Assembly: GCA_905250885.1 (NCBI GenBank)
Contig: CAJNOQ010002377.1
Location: 1 to 24,681, forward strand
Source: Didymodactylos carnosus
Lineage: Eukaryota > Rotifera > Eurotatoria > Philodinida > Philodinidae
Length of the DNA stretch: 24,681 nt
Reading direction: 5' to 3'
Shown here: positions 1 through 9,675 of the stretch, piece after piece
Position numbering within the stretch: position 1 is the first letter of the stretch
Layout of the letters: the number at the start of each line of letters is the position of its first letter
Made by a program: the position numbers and the translations under genes
Notes under the pieces: generated by a model
The model's input: the letters and a program-made list of their open reading frames with translations, nothing else
Database searches by the model: none
Told to the model about the DNA's origin: nothing

Positions 1-126
1 TGAAATTTGATTATGATCGAATTTTGAGGGACGTTTCTTCAAAAGAAAATTTTGAAAAACACGGCTTATTCCGATTTTTGAGGTTTTAATGACGTTTTAA
101 AACGTCACCCGTCCCGAAAGGGTTAA
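1..126. mobile_element. piggyBac-type element end (partial) with TTAA target site
   Basis: The rightward boundary reads CCCGAAAGGG followed by TTAA at 123-126. Read inward from that side it is TTAA, then CCCTTTCGGGACGGGTGACG. This matches the known piggyBac pattern of a TTAA target followed by a CCCTTT-type terminal repeat. Just inside is a perfect 18-bp palindrome at 90-107 (TGACGTTTTAAAACGTCA). The other end and any transposase would lie left of the window, so length and autonomy cannot be judged. The family call is inference from one end only. Confidence 0.45.
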
Positions 127-1540
127 TCTCCTTAAATCTAATTACTATTATTTACATAATTATCTATCCTATGAGCTATGTTTTCTATAACCTATAATAA
201 CAAAACCATTCAATAATTATTGCTGGTCGACGTCTGATCTATAGCTCATCAGTGGAACAAGAATACAATTGCCAAACGTATAAGGTGACGAATTCAAATG
301 TCGTTGGAAAAGGACGGTTTTATTTTAACGCAGCCGTACGAAACCTTCTCATGGTGGAATATGAAACCATTTATTTTTCAAAATATTCAGAGGGTTTCGT
401 AGACGAATGACAAAACTCATGTGTCTTCCGAAACTTGAAAGAGTATAGAAATGGTTGCAGTTGTCTATACCCTTTTGGGTTTCGTAATAAACCTTTACTT
501 TTCAGAGAGTATCTTTCATGTGGTTTATCTGCTTCTTCGTTATTACGATTTATTGATGCTTTTTTCTCCGAAAATGCGTATGTCTATCAGACGTTAATGC
601 TATTTATGTACACCTTTTATTTCGCACTTCTATGTTGAAAAAAGACTCAAAATGACTGGTTTGTTTTCTTTTCATTTAGAAAATAACGAAAGGCAATACT
701 TTTCTTGTTGGGTTTCCTCCATTAAGAGGTGAAAATCGATGACTGATGTTCACTTTACATAAAACATGGGTTTCATTCGTAAGGGTTTCATGCTAATAAA
801 AGATATCCCATAGTCTACGTTAGATTGTACTATGCTTTGAATTTCTTTCTTACTTCCTCTACCCATCATGGTTTTGTATGAAGACTTATACTTGCTCTAA
901 TGTATTTGTTTGCCAATAGCAAAAAACGTCCTTCACCTTGCCACCAGTACTACGATCGTTCATATCCATCATATTGTTGGAAATAATATCATATGTAGAT
1001 TACAGTTACCTTGTCTTGTTCCTTTCAATGTATTGTCTGCAGCCACTATAAAGAAGGACACGCGATGTATAGGATGGTGGACGCACAAAAACCACACTTC
1101 AAAAGAATACTCACCAATGTAAGCTAAGCTAAAGCTAGAAATAAAAATAATACTAAAATCCTCAGGATGATACTGAGGAACTTCACAATCAGTACTGGTT
1201 CGGTACGTAGCCATATATAGAGTTTTTTCGTACCGACGTCGAGTACTTCCTACTAAAGGTTAAAGAATACTGGATGGAAATTTCAAGTTTATTTTTGCAG
1301 ATTTTACTGCAATAGTGTCAGCTGCATCAAAATTGTTGTTGAAATGTAATATCCGCTTAACCGGTTTGAATTGTTATCTCATTGGTAGAACAGGTCTGCA
1401 ATTTGCAAGAAAACACGAGAGAGGTGTCATAGTACAAGTCATTACATGAACGATGAAATATGAGAGGGATTAGGCTTTCACTAGTCAATCACAGTAATAA
1501 GAATACAAAGAAGACATTTCTACCATAAATTCGTCAAAGT
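127..1540. other. Intergenic stretch, no gene recognised
   Basis: This AT-rich DNA separates the piggyBac-type end from the transporter gene. The longest open frames (435-638 from a TTG, and overlapping frames around 910-1214 on both strands) show no domain and read as chance ORFs. I see no tRNA, no strong repeat and no convincing splice-linked exons. Confidence 0.5.
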
Positions 1541-1544
1541 TGGA

Positions 1545-1552
1545 TATAAATA
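1545..1552 (+). promoter_or_regulatory. Possible TATA box of the transporter-fusion gene
   Basis: TATAAATA lies about 175 bp upstream of the ATG at 1727. A TTCACTCAC stretch about 15-25 bp downstream could hold a start site. In sequence this AT-rich such a match is weak evidence, and no transcript data are available here. Confidence 0.25.
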
Positions 1553-1726
1553 CCATCTTAATAGTTTCACTCACGTTGATGTGTATTCGTGTGCTTGTAT
1601 GGAAAGGACAATTTATCTCACACCGAAGCAAGTAACTTGTAAATAGTCATCCTCACAACCTATCGAAAGAACACATTTGAGTATTAGAGCGTATTAGTAT
1701 TATAACCTCGTGTGCGTTAACTAGAA

Positions 1727-4012
1727 ATGATTGGCGCAAAATTACTAGCTTTTCTAGGATTGCTTGCCGTTCAAATTCTCGTATCAATAACTTACAAGTT
1801 TTCGCAAACGCAAGGCACTTACGATTATTCTCCTATTTCAGCGATAGCTCTAGCCGAACTAATCAAACTACGTATAAGCTCATGTTTGTTGTACTATTCT
1901 GTTTCGACAGAAGAAAATCAAAGTTTAACAGACTTCTCCTATCAAATTGCGGCGTGTCGACACTTGATACATCGGGAATTAAATTGGAAGTTTATCGCGC
2001 ATACTTTTGGACTTGCTCTATTGTATTGTTCGAACAATCAGCTGGCTTTCATCTTATTCTTGTACGTCGATGTCGCGTCAATTTCACTATTTAAATCATT
2101 TTCGTCGTTCCAGTCGGCCATATTGCTGTGGATGTTCTTTAATCGACTGATTACTCGTCAACAGTGGGGCTCAATCCTCTTACAAGTGATCGGTTTGATT
2201 ATTGTACAATACGATGCTTGCAAAAACATTCCGTTATTCGCTGTCAAATACTACAGCATTCTTCTTGGTAGCAGTCTCATAACTGCTACTTGTTCGGTGT
2301 GGAACGAACAGCTAGTTAAAACTCATGCAGTCAATCTCCATCTCCAAAATATGATACTATATACGTTCGGCTTTGGTTTGAATTTATGCGTATTTTTCTT
2401 CCTGCCTGATATTTATAACCAGGGCACGAAAGGATTTTTTCAAGGTTATTCGTGGTTGGCGGTTGCCGTTGTTGCATGCAATTCAGCACTAGGTATCGTC
2501 ATCACGGCTGTTTACAAATATGCCGATGCCATTGTCAAAACATTCAGCACCGCGTGTGCGACTGGTGTTCTTCTAATATTAAATGTTGTTCTTTTCCACA
2601 TCAAAGCGAGTTTAACACCGTTTCTAGGATCGGCTGTTGTATTTACGTCCTCATATATTTATTTTGTAAGTGCCGCCACATTACCTGTTAGTACACCCTC
2701 AGAACCAATATCAGTCGGAGATACTAACATGTGTGAAAGGATTGCGATCAAAAACGAATGTAATCAGGCGCCGAGCAACCGCTGTTTTCGTTCATTCTCG
2801 ACTACTGCAATCGTTGTGTTCGGCATTTTCATATCCCTGTTCGCTTTTATGTCATCGCCCACTCTTTTTCGATCATTCAGCGGGAAGTACTATTCTCGAT
2901 TTCCATCAAATTTCTTAGAAAACCAGTCTTTAATTTATCCAAGGATAATAGACATCAGCGAAATTCGACTGAATCGACCAATAAACATCCACGGAAGTGA
3001 TCTTTGCGAAGATCAAACGCTAAATATGACGCACATATTCATTAACTCGACTGCATGTACGCCTATCTTCTTTTGTTCAAAAAAATTAATTTCATGCAGT
3101 TTCGATGAAGATTTACAGAAGCTTCCGTCGCAGGGTACACTGAATATAACCGTAACGACAATGTCTCGCACTGTACACCGAACCATCATTGCCAGTGCAA
3201 TATTGAACTTTACTCGTCTGATGAGCTACTGGGAACAAAATGATGTCGTTTTACTAGTCCATTTCAATACCCCACATTATCATCGTATCCCCTTTCTTTC
3301 CATCTATCGAGATGTATTTCCTCTAGTCATTTTCACTGGACCCGATACACATCCGAATGTTATTCATTGTCCAGAAGGACGAAACGGCTATCATTGCTAT
3401 GAATGTTTATCCCGAGTGATTTTACTCTATCCAAATCATAACAGTTACCTGATGACACATTTCGACTTAGCTCCAATCTTCTACAATCTGGAGGGTAAAA
3501 ATTTGCAGTCGTTGTGGATGCCAGAATATGGCTTAACTATTCAAGAGAACGCAACAAACTGGTGGTGGCCATCAGCCGTTGGCTTGAGGACTATAAATGC
3601 ATTTTTCGATGACTTAAACATTACGAGTAAGAGCGATAAGTTAAACGAAAAGTACTTCAATAACTACGGGAAAAATATCGGGAAAAATCTGACATTTGGA
3701 TTTTCCGATATATTTCATCTTCCCAAACGATTTATCTCGGACTGGTTAATTTTATCCAAGATGATGCTTAAACACAAAGTATTTCTCGAAATTGCTTTTC
3801 CCACATTGTGTACACTGCTAGCAGAAAGTATGTCAGAAGATGTTGTTTTTCTCTTTGGTCACGACTGGTCTAGTGGGTCGCCATCTTATTTGAGAGAACA
3901 TCCACAACTTGATTATGTACATAGAATCGACCATCAGTCGAAAGAACAACAGTATATGATCAAAATGATTGTTCAAAGATCATTTCTCTCGTCTACACCT
4001 ACAATCTTCTAG
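1727..4012 (+). CDS. SLC35A-like nucleotide-sugar transporter fused to a C-terminal lumenal-type domain
   Basis: This is a 761-residue, uninterrupted ATG-to-TAG ORF. Residues 1-315 are hydrophobic and follow the SLC35A (UDP-galactose/CMP-sialic acid/UDP-GlcNAc transporter) pattern: an N-terminal YKFSQT...YSPISAIALAELIKL block, a central FKSFSSFQSAILLWMFF segment, a GLIIVQYD segment, then KGFFQGYSWLAV and AAVYKYAD-type text (here TAVYKYADAIVKTFST, about 261-276). Such proteins exchange nucleotide sugars for nucleoside monophosphates across the Golgi membrane. A further hydrophobic segment at about 358-378 is followed by about 380 residues carrying eight NxS/T sequons (N399, 433, 440, 473, 494, 608, 631, 654), against one (N64) before it. 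That asymmetry suggests the tail lies in the lumen. Residues 500-720 (LLVHFNTPHYH, HFDLAPIFYNL, FGFSDIFHLPKRFISDW) look enzyme-like, perhaps glycosyltransferase-like, but I cannot name the family. No intron is evident. The transporter call is fairly sure; substrate and tail function are not known. Confidence 0.85.
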   Translation: MIGAKLLAFLGLLAVQILVSITYKFSQTQGTYDYSPISAIALAELIKLRISSCLLYYSVSTEENQSLTDFSYQIAACRHLIHRELNWKFIAHTFGLALLYCSNNQLAFILFLYVDVASISLFKSFSSFQSAILLWMFFNRLITRQQWGSILLQVIGLIIVQYDACKNIPLFAVKYYSILLGSSLITATCSVWNEQLVKTHAVNLHLQNMILYTFGFGLNLCVFFFLPDIYNQGTKGFFQGYSWLAVAVVACNSALGIVITAVYKYADAIVKTFSTACATGVLLILNVVLFHIKASLTPFLGSAVVFTSSYIYFVSAATLPVSTPSEPISVGDTNMCERIAIKNECNQAPSNRCFRSFSTTAIVVFGIFISLFAFMSSPTLFRSFSGKYYSRFPSNFLENQSLIYPRIIDISEIRLNRPINIHGSDLCEDQTLNMTHIFINSTACTPIFFCSKKLISCSFDEDLQKLPSQGTLNITVTTMSRTVHRTIIASAILNFTRLMSYWEQNDVVLLVHFNTPHYHRIPFLSIYRDVFPLVIFTGPDTHPNVIHCPEGRNGYHCYECLSRVILLYPNHNSYLMTHFDLAPIFYNLEGKNLQSLWMPEYGLTIQENATNWWWPSAVGLRTINAFFDDLNITSKSDKLNEKYFNNYGKNIGKNLTFGFSDIFHLPKRFISDWLILSKMMLKHKVFLEIAFPTLCTLLAESMSEDVVFLFGHDWSSGSPSYLREHPQLDYVHRIDHQSKEQQYMIKMIVQRSFLSSTPTIF

Positions 4013-4015
4013 TTG

Positions 4016-4189
4016 CTATCGCATAGAATATACGCAAATGTCAGCCATCAATACCTTTTTGGCAGACATTTGATCAGTAAGACGAGCATTTTGAAGTAAG
4101 ATATCCACAAGTGTCGGAGGAGTGTGATGTGAAGATGATCTGGCTGATTTCTGAGATTGCCTTGCAAAGTACGTTATGTTTGGAACCAT
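4016..4189 (-). CDS. Small hypothetical ORF or exon, tail-to-tail with the transporter gene
   Basis: This is a 57-codon frame from an ATG at 4189-4187, ending 4 bp past the transporter stop and convergent with it. The text (NITYFARQSQKSARSS, then PTLVDILLQNARL) is Ser-rich and then amphipathic, without a recognisable domain. An AG (TGCAG) lies just upstream on the minus strand, so it could be a terminal exon, but no partner exon is evident further right. It could equally be chance. Confidence 0.2.
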   Translation of the reverse strand: MVPNITYFARQSQKSARSSSHHTPPTLVDILLQNARLTDQMSAKKVLMADICVYSMR

Positions 4190-4201
4190 TTTCTGCACGC
4201 A

Positions 4202-4275
4202 TTATACCAAAACGAAGATTAAAAACACTAAAAAATAGTTATGAACCAAGAAAAATTTCTTAATCTTGGTATAAA
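4202..4275. repeat. Small imperfect inverted repeat
   Basis: TTATACCAA followed by GATTAA at about 4202-4223 is mirrored by TTAATC then TTGGTATAAA near 4260-4275. The arms are short and interrupted. It may be a tiny palindromic MITE or a decayed hairpin. No target duplication is clear. Confidence 0.3.
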
Positions 4276-5254
4276 CCCGAAAATAACTTGTTTTAAAACC
4301 CGTCGGTTTTTTATCGGTTCTTAGCTGCTTGTCGTTGTTCATCTTCTTATTCACTACATTTGATTTATTTTTTCTCAATAACTATACTTTTTTCTTTTTG
4401 AGTGTATTAACAAAAGTCCACATTTTATTCAACCAATTAAAAATCTTAAGCGTTAAGCTTAAGCAGAAATTTTAAGCTTTTTAATCTCATCCTCAAGCAT
4501 CAGACAGGTATCTAAACATCTCTTACGCTATTACACCCTGATAAAAATGGCACTGGAGTGCCCCACAAACTCTTACGATTCATTGGTTGTTATTCTCAAT
4601 AGAAAGCACGAACAATGGAAAAACTATGTATAAATGGACGAAGACAGACTTATAACAAAGCCGTATTAGTTACGTGATCTTTTATTTTCAAAAACGTTTT
4701 GGTGAAAACTATTACGGCTGAACTACAAATAAGTTCAATAACTGCTATCGCAAAAGGGTATTCTGTTCATGTTTAATAATTCATGGAAAATGTTATTAGA
4801 AAATTCATTCTGAATTTAGCTTCTCTATTTATTCTCTTAAAAACTTCTAAACTAAGGGCAGAATTCAAATGAAGTGATGAGTAAAACATAATTTAACCAA
4901 TATATAAGGATATGGCTTACACGCAAATGTAACAAAGGAACCTTTCGGTTAGGGCGCGTAAAAAATTTCACAGATATCTCGAATGGGATCTAAACAAGAC
5001 TTCCAGCTATTCAAATTATGTATTAGATTAGTACAGTCTACGATGGCCCACCAACAGTAGATAAATAGATAAACAGACGTTTGAAAAATATTTCTTTGTT
5101 TAAAGTTAAACAGTTAAAGTTTTGGGATAATAAAGCCATATGAGTGGTTATAACGTGAAAGCTGACCTTTTAGATAAACAGAATAATGATATTAAAAAGT
5201 CTATGTCGCTTGGCTAATAAAATCGGTTCATATATTATACATATATGTCGGAGT
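4276..5254. other. Intergenic stretch, no gene recognised
   Basis: AT-rich sequence with stops in all frames and no domain-bearing frame. A short CTTAAGC-rich patch near 4447-4470 is weakly palindromic. No RNA gene or repeat boundary could be supported. Confidence 0.5.
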
Positions 5255-5300
5255 TGAGATTGGAATCTAGGGGAATTCTGGATTAGTCTAGGTGAGAGTA

Positions 5301-5451
5301 GAAGTCTAATTTCAACTGGTTCATGTTGGAATTCTAACTTCAACTAGTTATGATACGAATAAAGCCTAACTAAACTAGTCGAAGTTAGAACTGTAAACTG
5401 AACTGGATAAGATGAGAATTCCAGCATGAACTAACAAATTGAGCCAGATGA
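5301..5451. repeat. Eroded minisatellite with a ~28-bp period
   Basis: Units begin with GAA at 5301, 5329, 5357, 5388 and 5416, giving spacings of 28, 28, 31 and 28. Several share a core like CTAACTTCAACTAGTT (for example GAAGTCTAATTTCAACTGG and GAATTCTAACTTCAACTAG). Related GAATCTAGG/GAATTCTGG text extends upstream to about 5255. The units are strongly diverged, so this is an old array. Confidence 0.5.
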
Positions 5452-5575
5452 GTTTAGAATTTAAATTCGTGCCGTATTGTTACAACATCTGTTATTATCA
5501 CAAGCGCCTGTGCATTTGCATGTTTCAAAAGACGCGAAATCAGCATCAACGATTTTAACAAGATACTCAAAATTT

Positions 5576-6233
5576 AAAGGACCCTGGCGGATTTGATGCC
5601 CCCCTTGAAACAAGAAGCTAAGTATACAGTTTTGTAAAGCAGCTCAAGATGCATCGAACGGTATATAGTGAAGTTCATTTTCATATCAGCATAAAGAATC
5701 TAGAGTCAATTTTCTGGTCGACCGTCACGAATACTCTTTCAGCTGATGTCTCTTTCTTCTTCGTCTTCAGTTGAAAAGCGCCTTATTATTTACATTATCG
5801 AACTTTTGCGAACTCAAGCCTTTTGAAAATCTAAGAGGCTTGAGCGAACAATCTTGTTGTTTTCTGCACATACATTTATCTTATGATTGACAAACGTTGA
5901 AATTGATAAAGCATACAAATCGATGAAAAGTCTCATTTTTCTCCATCAATATGAGGCGAGCAGAAGCGTCGAATATATCAGTGTGTAGCGCAAGACCATA
6001 TCTACAAAGTATAGATTGGAAATATTTTTTTTCACTTCTTGTGGCTGGCACTGACATTGATATAGGCTCAGATGGCTATCGTGACGGTCGACCAGAAAAT
6101 TGACTCTAGATCCTTTATGCTGATATGAAAATGAACTTCACTATATACCGTTCGATGCATCTTGAGCTGCTCTACAAAACTGTATACTTAGCTTCTTGTT
6201 TCAAGGGGGGTACCAAATCCGCCAGGGTCCTTT
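5576..6233. repeat. Long inverted repeat, 155-bp arms about 97% identical, 348-bp spacer
   Basis: The left arm (5576-5730, from AAAGGACCCTGGCGG to GGTCGACCGTCACGA) is the reverse complement of 6079-6233 with four mismatches that I can count. The spacer (5731-6078) holds a small CTCAAGCCT/AGGCTTGAG stem near 5814-5845 and no recognisable gene. The flanks show no matching target duplication, so this may be a fold-back element or a local inverted duplication rather than a classic MITE. Transcription through it would give a long double-stranded RNA. The high arm identity suggests recent origin or ongoing gene conversion. Confidence 0.75.
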
Positions 6234-6329
6234 GCACTATGCTTTATCATCGACTTTCAATCCGACTCTGTGATGTTATTATAAGAACGTTTCCTAAAGG
6301 TAATTTGAATGAATTACTTGAAGATGTTC

Positions 6330-6407
6330 TTCAGTTACAGCAGGCAAAATTCTCGCGAGCAGACCTGCACAGGTCTGTTCGCGAGAATTTTGCCTGCTGG
6401 AACTGAA
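6330..6407. repeat. 38-bp near-perfect hairpin with a 2-nt loop
   Basis: The left arm 6330-6367 (containing AGCAGGCAAAATTCTCGCGA) pairs with 6370-6407 with two mismatches and only CA between them. It begins about 100 bp beyond the right arm of the long inverted repeat. This is too long and too precise to be a chance palindrome. It is not shaped like an ordinary rho-independent terminator or tRNA, and the loop is too small for a typical microRNA precursor. Confidence 0.7.
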
Positions 6408-6901
6408 TGTGCAGGCTTGTTAGCAGGCTCTGCCATGTTAATCTTTTTTTATAGGGCATGTGGAAATACAATTTAAAAAAATAGAAATAAAATATTTTGT
6501 GAATACATTTGAAACATCTAATTCAAAATCAATTGTGTATGTGTGTCAACGAATAATTAGTTGAAATTCCATCACATTTCTGAATATTACCGCAGATAGA
6601 TCAAAATGCACTTCTTCTGATTTCGATGCAAGTACTGCAAAAATGAATGGTGTTGATACTCCATCACAACAGGCACGACTTGAATATAACTGGTAAAAAA
6701 TTGAACGACATGTATAAAATATACCATCGCCGTACCAGTGTTCTTGTTGTGACAGATGAACGATGTCATTGTATGAGAAATGACTAAATGACTACCAGCG
6801 AGTAATCCATCATATAACAAAATGATTCGCCATTTGATGTTTTACAATATGTGTGGCTAGTGGCCATTTTTGTGACAATTTTTGTTGTATGTGGAACTGG
6901 T
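6408..6901. other. Intergenic stretch with possible coding traces
   Basis: Largely AT-rich. On the plus strand a short frame near 6601-6690 (text such as DFDASTAKMNGVDTPSQQ) starts just after a CCGCAG that could be a splice acceptor. It stops quickly and shows no domain. I treat it as unproven. Confidence 0.3.
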
Positions 6902-6992
6902 GGTCAGCCGATAGCCCGTAAGTGTAAGTAAAGCAAATATGCATTTTAAATGCATAAGTGCCCTACTTTTACTTGCTGCTTATTGGCTGACC
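6902..6992. repeat. Imperfect hairpin with GGTCAGCC ends
   Basis: GGTCAGCCGATA at the left is mirrored by TATTGGCTGACC at the right, and the centre is the near-palindrome ATGCATTTTAAATGCAT. The arms of about 45 nt pair imperfectly. It could be a very small palindromic MITE. No target duplication is recognised. Confidence 0.45.
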
Positions 6993-7280
6993 AATAATAA
7001 AAACAGTTTGCTACTTTCCTTTGTTACTTCTTTTACCCTGGACCATGTTTTCCGTTGAGGGAGTTTTTTGACGCCATTCACCTACTACGTTACGTCACTA
7101 ACAAGTTCTCCAGATACGTCTTTTCCAGTCAACACCACAGCATGGCGGCATCTCTTGGCTGTTGAAATTCCGCAAAAAATACCTAAGCGTTTTAGAAAAA
7201 CATTTTCCAACCAGAGTCAGTTCGACCAATAGTTTCGGGAGTGGGACCAATTCAAACCATTAGGTTTTTTAAAAACTGGG

Positions 7281-7350
7281 ACCAAGTCGGACCAAATGGC
7301 TTATGGTTTACGGTCCGACTTGGTTCTGTATCGGACTATCCGGAGCCCTG
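7281..7350. mobile_element. Possible hAT-like element end with internal inverted repeat
   Basis: ACCAAGTCGGACC (7281-7293) is the exact reverse complement of 7312-7324. The sequence then runs to TCCGGAGCCCTG at 7350. Read from that side it begins CAGGGCTCCGG, a start typical of hAT terminal repeats. Further GGACCAA copies lie upstream near 7228-7296. I could not find a matching left end or target duplication, so this may be a truncated copy. Confidence 0.3.
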
Positions 7351-8490
7351 GTACATAATAATATTTCATTTGCGGTAACTGGATGTTTGGACAATCATTG
7401 GTATTTTAACAAATTCAGTAGTTTCGATATAAATATCTTCCTTCTTACACATACGTCTGCGACATTTTTGATGCCCGTCAGTTGTCATTGCTTTAGACCA
7501 ATGTAAGCCGTCACTAATGATTCACCTAAAAGAAAACAAATAACCGATACATTGTAGAATAACAATATCTAACATAATCATCAAGTTTTACAAAATTCGC
7601 AAGAAAACGGACGGATTGTGATCCCATAAAAAAACGGAATAATGTAATTTCATAAATCAGCTATATTGTGTTAAATTGCTGTGATCTAAACCCGGATGTT
7701 CAGATGATATCATTCGTGAATTTGGCAGTGTCGCTACAACAACAAAGTATTATACGCAAAATGGAGAAAGTTAGGAAATAAGAAAGGTGTGAATGGCGCT
7801 AGTAGTAACTAGAGTGCAACTGTACAAAGGGAAAAGGAGATACAGAGTCAAATAAAGTGAAGAAGTACGAAACATCATAATTCTTTTTGATGTTCTTCTA
7901 TGAATACTTAGAATAGAACACGATGAACCATTGTGCCGATATTAATACCGTTTATATAACGCGTTTGCCAACGTCGCTGTTTTCCATTATAATGCTTGAA
8001 AATGATCGTAAAGCAGAGAGGAGAAAATGTATACTTCTTAGAGTACTGCGGAACAGCTTCGAATCCCGACTCGTCTGCCCCGTCCAGCGCGACAAACAGG
8101 TTCGGGACAACAAATAACTTTACGGGCTTTGGCTTACGGACTCGGGCTTAGGGGGTCGGGACAAGCTGCAGAAAAATGTTGTCCGTCAGTTTTATCTTTT
8201 GGTTGTAATTATGCTGCAACTTCAAATATTGAATTCTTGTAATACTATCAAACCAACGATGTTTGATATTTAAAATTCGATTTACAGTTCATTCAATCAC
8301 GAGGTAGTGAATGGATATAAAACATTTTTTATACGACAACTTTTAAGTTTAGCATCAAATGAATTTGGCTTAAGGTTTCTCATGCAGCAAGAATAAGTTT
8401 AAGACTTCAAGCGTTGACTCTGTCGACTTAAAAATGGAAAGTACTTATATGGTTAGAATCAGCAGACTTTGGTCTATCAGAAACTATTTT
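7351..8490. other. Intergenic stretch, no gene recognised
   Basis: No domain-bearing frame. A GC-richer patch near 8055-8170 (CCCGACTCG, GGGTCGGGAC) differs from its surroundings and could be a repeat relic. A TTCGAATCCCG at about 8058 resembles a tRNA B box, but no cloverleaf could be built around it. Confidence 0.4.
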
Positions 8491-8665
8491 AGGGCAGCCG
8501 TCAAAAACAATGAAATGCGTAGAACGTAGACGTAGACTATATTCTACTCGTAGATATAGATGAATATCGTCCTCTCGCCTTTCTTTTCTCTGATTTGCAG
8601 AAAGAGAAAGAAAGAGAAAAATCTGTTTTGGTTGCAGAGTGGAAGAAATTTTTTTTTTAACATTG
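8491..8665. repeat. Diverged direct repeat, copy A
   Basis: AGGGCAGCCGTCAAAAACAA and the following AATGCGTAGAACGTAGAC recur as copy B at 9979-10110. Another shared patch near the far end contains GCAGAGTGGAA followed by T-rich sequence and TTAAC or TTAACC. The middle is poorly conserved and includes an AG-rich simple stretch in this copy. Confidence 0.45.
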
Positions 8666-9005
8666 AGATCATTTGTTCCTGGAAAAAGATTAACAAACAA
8701 GACTCATGTAAAATGCACATAACACAAGTAGATCATATTAGTAGAAGACGGATAGAAAGAATAGGTGAAATGATTTAGGAATAAGAAATTCAGTTTTATC
8801 CTAAATTACGCACAAATCAAGAAGCAGAAAAATGTAAAACTAAACAGAAATCCAAAACTTCTATGTTTAACAAATACACACGTTTAAAAAAACATATTTA
8901 GGGTGATAAGTTAAAGTATTTGTATAGAAAAAATTGAACTAGTGTTGATGTTTTTTTTATAAACGCTATATTGCTGTTTTTGAATGTTTATGAAGTTGAG
9001 AACGT

Positions 9006-9299
9006 CTATATTCGTGTGATGTGCTCTGTCAGTAAGCCTCCGAGGAAACCTACTGTTTTTGCGGAAATCACTCGCTCTATATCATTCCCTCGTTGGCTGG
9101 GTAGCAAAATCTGATACGCAGTCGAGGTTTGTTGATAGACAAGTGGCTCAGGAGACTCAGAGAGATGCTTATATAACCCTAACCAATATCGTAGTAAGTA
9201 ATCTCTCAGGATCAGTTCTCTAGATATTAGCATTGTTATAAGATCATCCCGGTTCCACAATCTGTATACGAGTCTAACCCTACGATATAAAGATGTTCA
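9006..9299 (-). CDS. Unrecognised open frame, possible gene fragment
   Basis: This minus-strand frame is open for about 97 codons without an ATG near its upstream end. The text is protein-like (RVRLVYRLWNRDDL, then DYLLRYWLGLYKHLSES, then SAKTVGFLGGLL) with balanced composition. I recognise no family. It could be an exon or a pseudogene remnant; chance is not excluded in sequence this AT-rich. Confidence 0.2.
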
Positions 9300-9675
9300 A
9301 TTTGCAGTTTTTGCTTTTAGGTGAAATAGAAAAAAAAATTGGAAAGAGTAAACAGGAGTGGGGTAGTGCATATGCAAATAAAAGCTTTCTTCTCATAGAT
9401 ACGTAGGATTTCAGTATAGAACGAAATTTTACATTTAGACCATTGTAAATTTTATGTATTTTCCTTAACTGATTAAAAATATCGGAATCACCTTCACGGT
9501 AGTTATTTTGACCCTTATAAAAATTAGAATTTGTGACAAACGCTGTAGTTGTAGGACTGTTATCCGGTAGACTTATGTATTCTCCTAAAATGCTATAAAC
9601 TTGCTAACCTTCTTTTTTGAATTCAAGAAATAGTTGTCAGAACTTGAAATAAAACAGTTGATTTCATAAACGATG
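9300..9675. other. Intergenic stretch, nothing recognised
   Basis: AT-rich, with many stops in all frames and no repeat boundary identified. Confidence 0.5.

Noticed and set aside
435..638. 67-codon plus-strand ORF
   Set aside because: It starts at TTG, is Leu/Phe/Ser-rich with no domain, and fits chance in AT-rich DNA.
6125..6406. 93-codon plus-strand ORF starting with ATG
   Set aside because: It spans the right arm of the long inverted repeat and the 38-bp hairpin; the final third is one strand of that palindrome. The text shows no domain, so repeat structure explains it better.
8050..8075. TTCGAATCCCG resembling a tRNA B box
   Set aside because: No matching A box, acceptor stem or anticodon arm could be built at the right spacing.
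8428..8778. Overlapping ORFs on both strands near 8428-8778
   Set aside because: Both run through an AG/CT-rich simple stretch in direct-repeat copy A; the composition alone explains open frames on both strands.
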